Shown: positions 50,455 through 59,998, counted from the stretch's first letter. The stretch: 64,000 nucleotides of DNA from Commensalibacter melissae (GCF_003691365.1 NZ_CP033087.1:1949175-2013174), one strand, 5' to 3'. The notes: generated from the sequence alone by a model not told the origin. Translations and numbers: made by a program.

Positions 50455-51234
50455 TTAATCGTTATCTTTCTGGGAAGCGTTACAACTGACCCATTGATAG
50501 GATTTTGGAGAGGATTTGTTATAGGATAACATGAACTGATTTTTTTCTTTTTGACAGATATTGTTTTGTTTTAGCAAACCAAGAACAGTTGAATATTCTT
50601 TCTCGCAGGTTTCCCTATCATTTTTTTCCTCTTTGCATTTTCTAGCCAGTGCAGCCTGTTGTCTGAATAAGGGATATAGATCTGGAGGAACGATATTGGG
50701 TATATCCATTGTCGTGAATTCGTCAATATTTGAGGAAAATGGAGGGGGAAGAATAATGTAATGATCTTTGGCGAAATTCTCCATTTCATTTATTGCCTTA
50801 TTGATTCCTGCCAAGGGAATGGTATAATTTTTTTGTTCATCAACAATTAATGTGAATATTTTTTGTTGTTTCAGATTATTGATAAATTGAACGGTACTAA
50901 TAGGTTCTAGGACAGTTTTGTAAGTGCCTGTTTCCTCTTTCTTTAATTCACAGGTAAAATCACCAACATCTAGTTCAATAACTGGTTGATTACTCCGTAA
51001 TTTGTTAAGGGTAATGGAAATTCTTAATGAATAGCTGTAAGGATGCAATTTTATTGTAAGATCATTATTCTGCCCGGTGGAAGTTAACCAGGTTCGAGTG
51101 TAATTTTTGGTTAGCGACCAGTTTTCATAATGATCTTCTTGAATAAAAAAAGGATCCTTTGCATTGGTTTTTGCAATGAAGCTATTGCAAATAATCATAA
51201 GAAATATAAAAATGTATAAAAATTTTTTTAACAT
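50455..51234 (-). CDS. Secreted protein of unknown function
   Basis: I do not recognise this 259-residue protein. The ATG at 51234 is chosen because AAAGGA lies 6 bases upstream; a TTG further up is in frame. Residues 1-25 form a signal peptide (LysLys, long hydrophobic core, KTNAKD). The mature part looks like an invasion-associated-locus-B-type beta domain (WSLTKNYTRTWLTS, LEPISTVQF, TFTLIVDEQ-like segments), but this is only a resemblance. The C-terminal third is charged with three Cys-containing segments (ARKCKEEK, ETCEKEY, NNICQKE). It converges on hemJ. Confidence 0.65.
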   Translation of the reverse strand: MLKKFLYIFIFLMIICNSFIAKTNAKDPFFIQEDHYENWSLTKNYTRTWLTSTGQNNDLTIKLHPYSYSLRISITLNKLRSNQPVIELDVGDFTCELKKEETGTYKTVLEPISTVQFINNLKQQKIFTLIVDEQKNYTIPLAGINKAINEMENFAKDHYIILPPPFSSNIDEFTTMDIPNIVPPDLYPLFRQQAALARKCKEEKNDRETCEKEYSTVLGLLKQNNICQKEKNQFMLSYNKSSPKSYQWVSCNASQKDND

Positions 51235-51459
51235 AGAATTTCCTTTAAAAAATAACAAAAAGAATGAAATATATCAGGATTTTAATAATATTAAAAAAAA
51301 TATAGAGTAATTAATCTTTATATTTTAAAAAATATTTGTTAATTAAAGTTATTATTGTAATATAAATTAATGTTATTAATTGTTTTTTCTTTCCTTCGTA
51401 AATATATAAAGGTGAATACTACGATACAATTCTAAACTTATTATTGAGAAAGTTGCAAA

Positions 51460-51732
51460 ATGACCAATACACGAATTCCCACATATTTACATATTGTAAG
51501 CACAATCGGAATTCTTACGGCATGTTTTATGTATGTATCTTATATTCCTCAAATTATCAATAATCTTAATGGTCATCCAACTCCACCTTATCAGCCCGCT
51601 GTGGCTGCCGTAAACTGTATACTGTGGGTATGGTATGCTGTACGTGTCAAAAACTGGCCCGTAGCGATCGCGAATGCTCCTGGAATTTTATTTGGAATTA
51701 TCGCTGCGATTACTGCATTGTTTTATCAATAA
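51460..51732 (+). CDS. SemiSWEET family sugar transporter, copy 1 (PQ motif intact)
   Basis: A 90-residue three-helix half-transporter of the SemiSWEET/PQ-loop family. Such proteins dimerise to move sugars down their gradient. The signature YIPQI is present with Pro30-Gln31, followed by YQPAVAAVN and WPVAIANAPGILFG, which contains the conserved substrate-site Trp and Asn. It lies 64 bases before a close paralogue and upstream of a polyol transporter, all on the plus strand. Confidence 0.9.
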   Translation: MTNTRIPTYLHIVSTIGILTACFMYVSYIPQIINNLNGHPTPPYQPAVAAVNCILWVWYAVRVKNWPVAIANAPGILFGIIAAITALFYQ

Positions 51733-51796
51733 AATAATTTTTCGAACTAATTTTCGTAATAGAAAACTTGCAATAATTCTAAGGTAAAGAACAAAA

Positions 51797-52069
51797 ATGT
51801 TAGAAAAAGATCAAATTCCCAAATACATTCATATTGTGGGTTGGATAGCCACCATAACGGCATGTTGTATGTATGTTTCATATGTTTTTCAGATTATTGA
51901 TAATCTTCATGGTCAAATTACACCTCCCTATCAACCGGCTGTGGCTGCTGTAAATGGTGTATTATGGGTTTGGTACGCTGTTAAAATCAAAGACTGGCCC
52001 GTGGCAATCTCAAACGCTCCAGGTATTGTTTTTGGTGCGATTGCTTGTATAACCGCAATACAATTCTGA
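51797..52069 (+). CDS. SemiSWEET family sugar transporter, copy 2 (Pro of PQ motif replaced by Phe)
   Basis: A 90-residue paralogue of the preceding gene, with identical blocks such as TPPYQPAVAAVN, LWVWYAV and NAPGI. The signature proline is lost: YVFQI replaces YIPQI (Phe31-Gln32, codon TTT). The substrate-site Trp and Asn regions (DWPVAISNAPG) remain. Local tandem duplication followed by divergence is the simplest origin. It may form a heterodimer with copy 1, an arrangement like the two unequal halves of eukaryotic SWEETs. A 13-bp hairpin follows the stop. Confidence 0.88.
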   Translation: MLEKDQIPKYIHIVGWIATITACCMYVSYVFQIIDNLHGQITPPYQPAVAAVNGVLWVWYAVKIKDWPVAISNAPGIVFGAIACITAIQF

Positions 52070-52088
52070 TTATCACATGAATTCTTGA

Positions 52089-52130
52089 TTATATTGCTTT
52101 GTATATCTATTAAACAGCAAAGCAATATAA
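52089..52130 (+). terminator. Hairpin after the SemiSWEET pair
   Basis: A perfect 13-bp stem (TTATATTGCTTTG and its complement) with a 16-base loop, 20 bases after the second SemiSWEET stop. The stem is AT-rich and is not followed by a long T tract, so termination is likely but not certain. Confidence 0.55.
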
Positions 52131-52282
52131 CGTTTAAATATTAAAATTATTATAAAAAAGTATTGGTAAATATATGTGGAAAATTAAGAAAGTAAATCTA
52201 TAATAACAATAAATTGAATTGATAATAATTATAAATATTAAAGATAATAATTCTTTAACCTTATGGATAAAGGATTATTTTT

Positions 52283-53602
52283 ATGAATACAGAAAAGCCT
52301 TTATTTGGTTTTATGACGGTTCCTTTGATTTGGGGATATATTGCAATTGCGATATTTATGGCCGGTGATGGATTTGAGGCCGCTTTTTTATCGAAATATA
52401 TAACTGATATAGGATTTTCTGAAGCACAGTCAGGTTTTGTCTTTACTGTCTATGGGTTAATGGTTGCCTTGTCCGCATGGTGTTCTGGGGTTGTTGCGGA
52501 AATTATTACTCCACAAAAAGCGATGTTTGCAGGATTTGCCATTTGGGTAGCTATGCATATATTCTTCATGATATTTGGCCTCACCTATCACAATTATTGG
52601 ATGATGGTGATTTTTTATGGCATTCGAGGACTTGGTTATCCTTTGTTTTTATATTCTTTTGTTGTGCTTGTTATTTACAATGTTGATAAATTGCAAATTT
52701 CTAATGCAATGGGATGGTTTTGGGCGGCATATTCTGTTGGGTTTGGTGTTATAGGTGGTTTTTTGCCAGGATTTATAAATCCGGTGATTGGGGAATACAA
52801 TACTTTATGGATGTCTCTGGGTTGGGTTATTGTCGGTGGACTGATTGCATTAATTACGTTGCATAATGCAAGGACCAACAAGGAAAAAGCCAATCTGACT
52901 TTTAAAGAGAAAACAGCTGAATTAGGTCAGGCAATTACCATATTATTCAGAAACAAGAATATATTTATGGCTGCGCTGGTTCGTATCATTAATACGACAC
53001 CTTTATTTGGATTTGCTGTTGTAATGCCTTGGTTTTTAGTTGGAAAAACATCCCAGGATCATGGATTGGGATTTTCTAAAACTGAATGGCAAAATATCTG
53101 GACACTATTTTTGTTTGTTACGATTTTTACAAATATTTTATGGGGTATTTTGGCAGATTATATTGGTTGGTTACGGCAAGTACGCTGGGTTGGTTGCATT
53201 GGTGGTGTTTTTGCCTGTTTCAGTTTTTATTACATTCCAATAACATATGGTCATAATATTTGGATGGCAATGATACCGGCAATTTTGTTTGGAATTACGG
53301 TTGCTTCTTTTATGCCTATGACTGCTATTTTTACAACTCTGGAACCGCATCATAAAGGGGCGGCAATTTCAATATATAATTTGTCAGCCGGATTGAGCAA
53401 TTTTCTTGGTCCGGCTATTGCCACTACAGCGGTACCTTTCTTGGGGGTTGGAGGAGCAATCGGAATTTATATGGGACTATATGTTTTTGCCGCCTTATTA
53501 ACGTTATTGATTAAAGTGAAACAGCCTTCAAAAGAGGAAAGAGTCAAATTTCAAGAAAATGGAACTGAACCAGAATATGATCAGATTATTTTGGAAAATT
53601 AG
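52283..53602 (+). CDS. MFS polyol transporter of the RbtT/DalT/CsbX family
   Basis: A 439-residue, twelve-helix permease. Conserved polyol-permease stretches include WGYIAIAIFMAGDGFEAAFL, SKYITDIGF, FYGIRGLGYPLFLYSF, MGWFWAAYSVGFG and HHKGAAISIYNLSAGLSNF. It is very similar to D-arabinitol and ribitol transporters as I remember them. A D-arabinitol dehydrogenase-like gene lies 11 kb to the left, and two broken dehydrogenase genes lie directly downstream on the other strand, so the locus probably once served polyol use. It ends in an intrinsic terminator. Confidence 0.88.
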   Translation: MNTEKPLFGFMTVPLIWGYIAIAIFMAGDGFEAAFLSKYITDIGFSEAQSGFVFTVYGLMVALSAWCSGVVAEIITPQKAMFAGFAIWVAMHIFFMIFGLTYHNYWMMVIFYGIRGLGYPLFLYSFVVLVIYNVDKLQISNAMGWFWAAYSVGFGVIGGFLPGFINPVIGEYNTLWMSLGWVIVGGLIALITLHNARTNKEKANLTFKEKTAELGQAITILFRNKNIFMAALVRIINTTPLFGFAVVMPWFLVGKTSQDHGLGFSKTEWQNIWTLFLFVTIFTNILWGILADYIGWLRQVRWVGCIGGVFACFSFYYIPITYGHNIWMAMIPAILFGITVASFMPMTAIFTTLEPHHKGAAISIYNLSAGLSNFLGPAIATTAVPFLGVGGAIGIYMGLYVFAALLTLLIKVKQPSKEERVKFQENGTEPEYDQIILEN

Positions 53603-53615
53603 ATTATGATAAAAC

Positions 53616-53649
53616 AAAACTGTCAGTAATATTTATTCTGACAGTTTTT
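53616..53649 (+). terminator. Intrinsic terminator after the polyol transporter gene
   Basis: An 11-bp stem AAAACTGTCAG/CTGACAGTTTT with an 11-base loop, ending in five T, 13 bases after the stop. It also overlaps the approach to the end of the convergent broken SDR gene. Confidence 0.85.
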
Positions 53650-53653
53650 GTAA

Positions 53654-54238
53654 TTAATTCATATAATTCTCGTTATCAATATTTAATATCTGGCCAGATA
53701 TATAATTTGAGTCAGAAGATACCAGAAACAAGGCCGCTCCCATAAAATTTTCTGGTAATCCATTCGTCCCAAAGGGAGAAGCCTGAAATGACAGTTGATA
53801 ATTTTTCCATCTTCATTTTGTTCTACCATTTGTTTGGCAACAGCTTGCATAAGAAAAAATGATTCTTTTACATTAACGGTAAATAATTGATCAAAGACAT
53901 CCCATGATTCATCCAATAAAGGTCGCATGTCAAAAATTCCTGCGCCATTAAATAAAATGTCAACTTTATTAAAGTTTTGGAGAGTGGTTGACAGAATTTG
54001 TTGTATATCCTCTTTTTTTACTGATATCAGCAGTGAGAGTAATAAATTGATCTTCAAGTAATAAGTGCAATTCATGAAGGTTTTTTAAATCGACAAGAAC
54101 ACACTTGATATCTTCTTCTAAATATTTAAGTGCGATTGCTTTACTTATACCGCTATCTGCTCCCGTAACAATAACCGTTTTGCCTTTGAGTTTCGTAAAA
54201 CTACCTTTTTTTGAAATAGATATTTTATTTACAGGCAA
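53654..54238 (-). pseudogene. Broken SDR-family oxidoreductase gene (frameshift plus internal deletion)
   Basis: The N-terminal part (KLKGKTVIVTGADSGISK...) is in one frame up to ADISKK, then a run of seven A (54013-54019 on the complementary strand) shifts the frame; dropping one A joins it to EDIQQILSTTLQNFNKVDIL and on to DGKIIN. From there a large piece containing the catalytic Tyr-Lys is missing, and the sequence resumes in another frame as a typical SDR end, FMGAALFLVSSDSNYISG, stopping at 53654. About 195 codons remain of an expected 250. It is first of four adjacent broken genes. Confidence 0.88.
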
Positions 54239-54303
54239 TATAATAGTGTTTTAGTTTATTTTTATTTGATTTTATAAACAAGGATTTACAAAATCAATTA
54301 TAT

Positions 54304-55068
54304 TTAATTGATACCAATAGTCTGACCACCATCCACAAGTAGTAAAGGCAGCTTCTTTGGAACCAAGCCATAATACAGCAGCAGCGATTTCCTCAGGTCT
54401 ACCAAGACGGCCAATAGGTTCTTGAGCAATTACACGAGCTTTTCCTTCAGGCATACCACCACTGAATCGCTCAACCATTGGCGTGTCAATAATACCAGGA
54501 CAAATGGCATTGATTCGAATGTTTGATTTTGCATAATCAAGTGCGGAACATTTGGTAAGACCGATAATACCAAATTTAGTCGCGGCATAAGCAGCTTGCC
54601 CTTTAATACCAATAATGCCTGCACTGGAAGAAGTATTAACGATTGATCCCCCATCATTCCTAAGCATAACTGGAATAAGATATTTCATACATAAGAAAAC
54701 ACCATTTAGGTTTATATTAATATAATGGTACCAATCGTCTTCTGTAACTTCACCAATCGGTCCAACAGGTTGTTCAACACCAGCATTATTAAATGCTAGA
54801 TCAATATGACCAAACGTGGCAACTGCACGATCGACAGTATTTTTTATCTGTTGGCTATTTCTTACATCAGCAGTAATAGCCAAGGCATGTCCCAATTTTT
54901 TCAATAAGGTTTACGGTTTCCTCCAACCTAATTTCGTCCAGATCCACTAAAATTATATTTGCTCCTTCTCTTGCAAAAGCTAGGGCTGTGGCCTTAACCA
55001 ATACCTTCTGTGGCACCTGTAATAAAGGTAACTTTATCAGTAAAACGTTTATTTTGATTTATAGTCAT
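54304..55068 (-). pseudogene. Broken SDR-family oxidoreductase gene (three frame disruptions)
   Basis: The ancestral gene starts with MTINQNKRFTDKVTFITGA. An extra base near 54995 creates a stop just after the glycine motif; the next frame continues KATALAFAREGANIILVDLD. A second shift lies in the six-T run at 54896-54901, after which the longest open part includes [17 protein letters not shown], the catalytic YAATK and [22 protein letters not shown] third disruption near 54340 shifts the end, [11 protein letters not shown], out of frame. Otherwise it looks like a full-length (about 253-codon) SDR, so the damage is recent or due to base-calling errors. Confidence 0.88.
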
Positions 55069-55123
55069 TTTTTAATTTCTTTTTTAGTAGTAATTTAATG
55101 AAAATTATTATTTATTCTTTTGT

Positions 55124-56074
55124 TTAGGGAATCATTACAGTGTCTTTTGTGAGCTTGCGTGATTCAAGTTTCTGATGAGCTTCAGTAGCGTGTTCCAAAG
55201 ATAACTGAAGAGGTGATTGAATTTTTACAATATTATTCGAAATAATATCAAAAAAACTCTTTACTCATGGAAAGCACGTCGGAACGTTTGGAAAGATATG
55301 TTGTTAAGCCAAGCCAAGTTGCATAAAGCGATCCTTTTTCTAATAAAGTTAGAATATCAAAAGGTGGAATAAGTCCTGAAAAAAACCAAAAGGACGCAAA
55401 CAATCCCGTGAACCTGGAAAGGTCATTTTACCAATACTATCATAAACAACATGACATCCCTGACCATGAGTGATGGTTTTAACTTGTGTCACAAAATCAC
55501 ATTCATTATAGTTTATTACATAGTCACAACCATTTTGTTTGGCAATTCTGATTTTTTCCGAAGAACCAACGGTACCGATAATAATTGTTCCAAGATGTTT
55601 GGCCCATTGTGTCAGGATACGTCCAACACCACCTGCCGCCGCATGTAATAAAAGAATATGGTTGGCTTTAACTTGAAAGGTTTGTCGGATTAAAAACCGG
55701 GCTGTTAATCCTTTGAGTAAGGATGCGGCTGCGGTTTCATAAGAGATGTTATCAGGCAAGGGTACAAGAAAATGTACAGGAACAATTGTTTGTTCTGCAT
55801 AAGCACCCAAGGTTTCGATATAAGCTACTCGATCCCCAACGGAAAAATCTTTTACTCCCTCACCAATGGCAATAATATCGCCAGCCCCCTCTTTACCTGG
55901 AATAAATGGAAGTGGTGTATTAAAAATCCCTTTTCTTAAATAAATATCGACAAAATTGACTCCAATTGCTCGATTATGGATAAGAACCTCTCCAGCTTTG
56001 GGGTGAATAATAGGTATCTCTTCATAATTTAAAACATTTGGATCACTATAATTATGAATTTGTATGGCTTTCAT
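55124..56074 (-). pseudogene. Broken quinone oxidoreductase (zinc-free MDR family) gene
   Basis: The first 225 codons are intact and clearly NADPH:quinone reductase-like: GVNFVDIYLRKG, FIPGKEGAGDI, HAAAGGVGRILTQWAKHLG. A small deletion near 55380 then shifts the frame, and the rest (PFDILTLLEKGSLYATWLG...) is out of frame. A run of seven A on the plus strand (55250-55256) causes a second shift before the final KLESRKLTKDTVMIP. The original stop is at 55124. The N-terminal open part (55349-56074) would give a truncated product lacking the C-terminal catalytic-domain segment. Confidence 0.87.
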
Positions 56075-56329
56075 TATCTGTATTCCTAGATTTGTAAATG
56101 TATTTTCAATTCGTGTCGTAGATTTTTTAATAAAATCAATAGAATGGATGATTTAAAAATTGCGGATGGATTTAATTATAAAGGGAATAGATTAACGTGA
56201 TTAGATTTAATAAGTTTTATGTGGTTATGAGAAAAAATCACAAATAAAAATATTGAATTTCAAGATAACCTGTATGAATGTCTTAATATTGATTCAAATT
56301 TTTCAAGTAAACTGTTAATAGAAATTGAT

Positions 56330-57222
56330 TTAATCTCTATATCGAATAGCTTGAATAAAATTAGAAAAGGCTAACGACATATTTCTACGATTGGGATAAT
56401 ATAGGTGAAATCCTTGGAAAACAGGGCACCAATCATTCAATGTCTCTTGTAATTGACCATTGTGTAAATAAGGTGCAACAAGTGGTTGGGGAATAAAGGC
56501 CAAACCTATTCCATCAAGGGCACTATTCAACATTTGTAAACTGCTATTTAAAATGAGAGGCCCATTAACTTTGACCGTGAATTTTTCATTATGTTTTCTG
56601 AATTCCCAGGCATAAATGTTTCCGGAATTATTATGTCGAATATTGATGCATTTATGATGGATCAATTCATATGGGGTTGTTGGAAATGAATTTTGTTGAA
56701 AATAATCAGGAGACCCGACTACAGCCATGCGCCAATTGGTTCCTATACGAACGGCAATCATATCTTTGTCTATGGAATTTACAAGACGAATACCGGCATC
56801 AAATTTATGTTCTATAATATTTATAAATTCATAATTGATATGTAATTCTAAGATAATATCAGGGTATTGTATAAAAAAATCTTTTAAAAGAGGTCTTAGA
56901 CACATTTCAATAGAATCATCAGTACAAGTTATTCTTATAGTACCTACTGGTTTACCACGTAATTCATTGAGCTTTTCAAGTTCCAAATTTATTTGATTTA
57001 AATGAAATCCAACCGATGTTACTAATTGTTCACCAATTTTGGTTGGAGAAACATTGCGTGTCGTTCTGGCGAGTAATCGTAAACCAAGTTGTTCTTCAAG
57101 ATCTTTGATTATATGGCTTAAAGCTGATGGAGTTATTCCTAATTCAGCTGTAGCTTTTGTAAAGCTTTATTTCGTGCTACGGCCAAAAATGATTGCAATG
57201 CATTAAGTGTCGTTTTTTTCAT
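56330..57222 (-). pseudogene. Broken LysR-family transcriptional regulator gene
   Basis: The gene begins MKKTTLNALQSFLAVARNK, the usual LysR N-terminus, but a frame change near 57165 within the helix-turn-helix leads to an early stop. In the corrected frame the HTH continues TKATAELGITPSALSHIIKD and EEQLGLRLLARTTRNVSPT, then the effector-binding domain runs intact to 56330 (KPVGTIRITCTDD..., LNSALDGIGLAFIPQPLVAPYL). The remaining Met at 56986 could start a fragment without a DNA-binding domain. It probably once regulated the adjacent oxidoreductase genes. Confidence 0.88.
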
Positions 57223-57458
57223 TTTATTGTCATAGGTTTGAAAAAATAAGAATATTAAATTGAAGAATAAATTTTAAAGTTTGGTTAGAAATTAAAGAAT
57301 TATTTCACATATATTAGTGTATTCGAATTTCCATTCGAAACAATTTCAAATTTTTTATACAAGGAAAATCTGAAATAAATTTTATCTTTAAAAGATAAAA
57401 AATTATATGGTACTAAAATACTTCATTGATTGTTTGAACAGTTTTTGAAATTAAGATA

Positions 57459-58094
57459 ATGAGCTATGCAGTAAAAGAAATTTTTCTTACCTTGCAGGGA
57501 GAAGGCTATTTTGCAGGAAGGACAGCGGTTTTTTGCCGTTTCTCCGGTTGTAACTTGTGGTCCGGACAGGAAAAAGACCGTGCCAATGCGATTTGTCAGT
57601 TTTGTGATACAGATTTTGTCGGAATGGATGGTTCTGGTGGTGGACGATTTGAAGATGCAAATTCGTTGGCCATAGCTATTGAAAAACATTGGGGGGAAAG
57701 GGATACTTCCTATCGTTTTGTTGTTTTTACCGGAGGGGAACCTTTGTTGCAGCTAGATAAATCCTTGATTGATGTTCTGAAGAAAAAAGGTTTTTTTATT
57801 GCTGTTGAGACAAATGGAACGATGCCTGTGCCAAAAGGGGTGGATTGGATTTGTGTAAGTCCCAAACAAGGGGCTGCCCTAATGCAAATGCATGGGGATG
57901 AATTAAAATTAGTGTATCCACAAGAAGCGATGAATCCCCAGAAATTTGAATCATTATCTTTTAAGAGTTTTCGTTTGCAGCCTAGGGATGATGAGCAGAG
58001 AGATAAACATTTGCGTCAGGCAATCCAATACTGTCAGGATCACCCAAAATGGTATCTTTCATTGCAAACACATAAATTAATAGGAATTCCATAA
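57459..58094 (+). CDS. queE: 7-carboxy-7-deazaguanine synthase
   Basis: A radical SAM enzyme forming CDG from carboxytetrahydropterin in the queuosine/preQ0 pathway. The cluster motif is Cys31-X14-Cys46-X2-Cys49, the longer CX14CX2C spacing known from this family. [13 protein letters not shown] and [10 protein letters not shown] are also conserved. The 211-residue protein's stop shares one base with the queC start (TAATG), so translation is coupled. No preQ1 riboswitch was recognised in the 236 bases upstream. Confidence 0.95.
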   Translation: MSYAVKEIFLTLQGEGYFAGRTAVFCRFSGCNLWSGQEKDRANAICQFCDTDFVGMDGSGGGRFEDANSLAIAIEKHWGERDTSYRFVVFTGGEPLLQLDKSLIDVLKKKGFFIAVETNGTMPVPKGVDWICVSPKQGAALMQMHGDELKLVYPQEAMNPQKFESLSFKSFRLQPRDDEQRDKHLRQAIQYCQDHPKWYLSLQTHKLIGIP

Positions 58095-58825
58095 TGAAAA
58101 AAACAGCAGATTTTTCAGAAGGGGCCCTGGTTTTATTTTCGGGAGGCCAGGATTCAACAACCTGTTTGGCCTGGGCTTTGACACATTTCCCAATTGTCGA
58201 GACGCTAGGATTTGATTATGGACAACGTCATTTTGTAGAAATGGAATGCCGTTCGGTAATTCGCGAAAAGATCTTGAATATTCAACCGGAATGGAAAGAG
58301 CGTCTTGGAGAGGATCATATTTTGAAATTATCAGATTTGGGAGCGATTTCTGATACATCCTTAACGCGGGAAACTGAAATTGAATGGAATAGGCAGGGAT
58401 TACCTTCGACCTTTGTTCCTGGAAGGAATTTACTTTTTTTAACTTATGCCGCGATTATTGCAAACAGAAGAAATTTGCGGCATTTGGTTGGTGGCATGTG
58501 TGAAACAGATTTTTCAGGATATCCTGATTGTCGGGACGATACGTTAAAAGCTTTGCAGGTTGCGCTTAATCTGGGAATGAATACGCGATTTGTTTTGCAT
58601 ACACCATTAATGTGGCTTGACAAGGCTGCAGAATGGAAATTGGCTGAAACTTTGGGAAATGATTCACTTATTGAATTAATCAATAAGGAAACGCATAGTT
58701 GTTATTTGGGCGATCGTACCCATTATCATGAATGGGGATATGGTTGTGGTCATTGTCCTGCCTGCGAATTACGTCAGGCTGGATGGGAGACCTATTTGCG
58801 GCAAAAGGAAATGTTTGGTGTTTGA
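58094..58825 (+). CDS. queC: 7-cyano-7-deazaguanine synthase
   Basis: An ATP-dependent enzyme converting CDG to preQ0. The PP-loop motif [10 protein letters not shown] is at the N-terminus. The C-terminal zinc site is in [14 protein letters not shown] followed by [11 protein letters not shown], giving four Cys ligands. The length of 243 residues is normal. It sits between queE (1-base overlap) and queD (8-base overlap), so the three preQ0 genes form one tight operon. Confidence 0.96.
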   Translation: MKKTADFSEGALVLFSGGQDSTTCLAWALTHFPIVETLGFDYGQRHFVEMECRSVIREKILNIQPEWKERLGEDHILKLSDLGAISDTSLTRETEIEWNRQGLPSTFVPGRNLLFLTYAAIIANRRNLRHLVGGMCETDFSGYPDCRDDTLKALQVALNLGMNTRFVLHTPLMWLDKAAEWKLAETLGNDSLIELINKETHSCYLGDRTHYHEWGYGCGHCPACELRQAGWETYLRQKEMFGV

Positions 58826-59351
58826 TTTGGTTTTTACTCGTCGTTATTCTATGGGGCATCGTTTGATTCACGGGGCTGGAGATATTTGTGCCACACCGCA
58901 TGGGCATAATGAAGAGGTGAGCGTTTATTTAAAGGCTCATGAAGCGGAAAGACTGGATGGTTCTGCAAATATGGTCCTTCCTTTCTATTATGCAAAAAAG
59001 AAATGGCATCAATTTGTGGATGGTTCCATAGATCATTCTTTTCAGCTTTCAGAAGATGATCCCCTTTTGCCCTGGTTTATCAAAAATGAACCAAAACGTG
59101 TAAGGCATTTAGTCGTGACACCAGGTGATCCAACAACTGAATTAATGGCTTGTTTATTAATGATCAAGGTCAATACAATTTTGGATGCAGAAAAAACCGG
59201 CTTATATTGTTTTAAAATCGATATCAAGGAAACCCCGACAAATACGGTCAGTTTTTCGGGCAATCCTTTTGATTTTGTTCCCCAATCGAAAAATGGACAA
59301 GGTCATTGGTGGGAACGGCCGGATATGTCAATTTCTGATTTGGAAATCTAG
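58818..59351 (+). CDS. queD: 6-carboxytetrahydropterin synthase (QueD/PTPS family)
   Basis: Makes 6-carboxy-5,6,7,8-tetrahydropterin from dihydroneopterin triphosphate, the first dedicated step of queuosine synthesis. Zinc-ligand His residues are in YSMGHRL and PHGHNEEV, and the catalytic Cys precedes them in [11 protein letters not shown] start at a GTG (58818), with AAGGAA 7 bases upstream, giving [14 protein letters not shown] and 177 residues. The longer open frame from an upstream ATG lies within queC and would add a non-homologous N-terminus. Its stop overlaps the convergent methyltransferase stop (CTAG). Confidence 0.9.
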   Translation: MFDLVFTRRYSMGHRLIHGAGDICATPHGHNEEVSVYLKAHEAERLDGSANMVLPFYYAKKKWHQFVDGSIDHSFQLSEDDPLLPWFIKNEPKRVRHLVVTPGDPTTELMACLLMIKVNTILDAEKTGLYCFKIDIKETPTNTVSFSGNPFDFVPQSKNGQGHWWERPDMSISDLEI

Positions 59352-59998
59352 AGGGTGAGTTGATATAATATCGTGTGACGACTGGTACAATCTTCCAGTT
59401 CCATTGTTGTCGGAATATTATATTCATGAATAGGGAAAAGTTCTTCTTTGGGTAAATAATTACGTCCAGGATCTGCAATAATGACCTGTGCACCGGTGGC
59501 GGCACATTTTTTTAGCCAGGGCCAGATATGCCTGGTCATTGGGGCTTCATAACAAACGTCACCACAAAGAATCAGATCCCATTGACAGGGTAGTCCAACA
59601 ATATTTTTGGAATTTTTATCTAGAAGAATATGATTGGCCTTTGCATTTGATGCACACGCTTGCTGTGCCAGAGGGTCAATATCTGCGACTTCAATAAATT
59701 GCGCGTTGTTTTTGCCCGCTGCAATGGCGGCAATTCCACATCCTGCTGCAAAATCCAGGACTTTTTTCTGTTTAACAAATTGAGGATGATCTATAATATA
59801 CCGTGCGAGAGCTTTTCCCCCAGGCCAGGCAAAAGCCCAGAAAGGCGGTTCAATATTTTGCTCGGCAAGCCAGTTTTCAGTCGCTTGCCAAATAGGTGTA
59901 ATATCACTGGCTTGATAAAGTGAAATTTCCGGAACAAAATCAACTTCTTTTAAAATGGTATAATCGGAAATAAATTTTTGGAATAGTGCCGGATTCAT
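59348..59998 (-). CDS. METTL20-like protein-lysine methyltransferase (probably ETF-beta-specific)
   Basis: A class I SAM-dependent methyltransferase of 216 residues. The segment PFWAFAWPGGKALARYIIDH, motif I VLDFAAGCGIAAIA, ADIDPLAQQA and GDVCYEAPM match the family-16 lysine methyltransferases, including METTL20 and its Agrobacterium homologue, which methylates ETF-beta and ribosomal L7/L12. The target-like Lys residues are present in the EtfB encoded at 15297-16046. It overlaps ubiA by four bases (ATGA), so it is cotranscribed with it. The target is inferred. Confidence 0.82.
   Translation of the reverse strand: MNPALFQKFISDYTILKEVDFVPEISLYQASDITPIWQATENWLAEQNIEPPFWAFAWPGGKALARYIIDHPQFVKQKKVLDFAAGCGIAAIAAGKNNAQFIEVADIDPLAQQACASNAKANHILLDKNSKNIVGLPCQWDLILCGDVCYEAPMTRHIWPWLKKCAATGAQVIIADPGRNYLPKEELFPIHEYNIPTTMELEDCTSRHTILYQLTL

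Noticed and set aside
57223..57458. preQ1/preQ0 riboswitch before queE
   Set aside because: The leader is AT-rich and shows no preQ1-I or preQ1-II consensus (no C-rich stem with a downstream A-rich tail pairing near the start codon).
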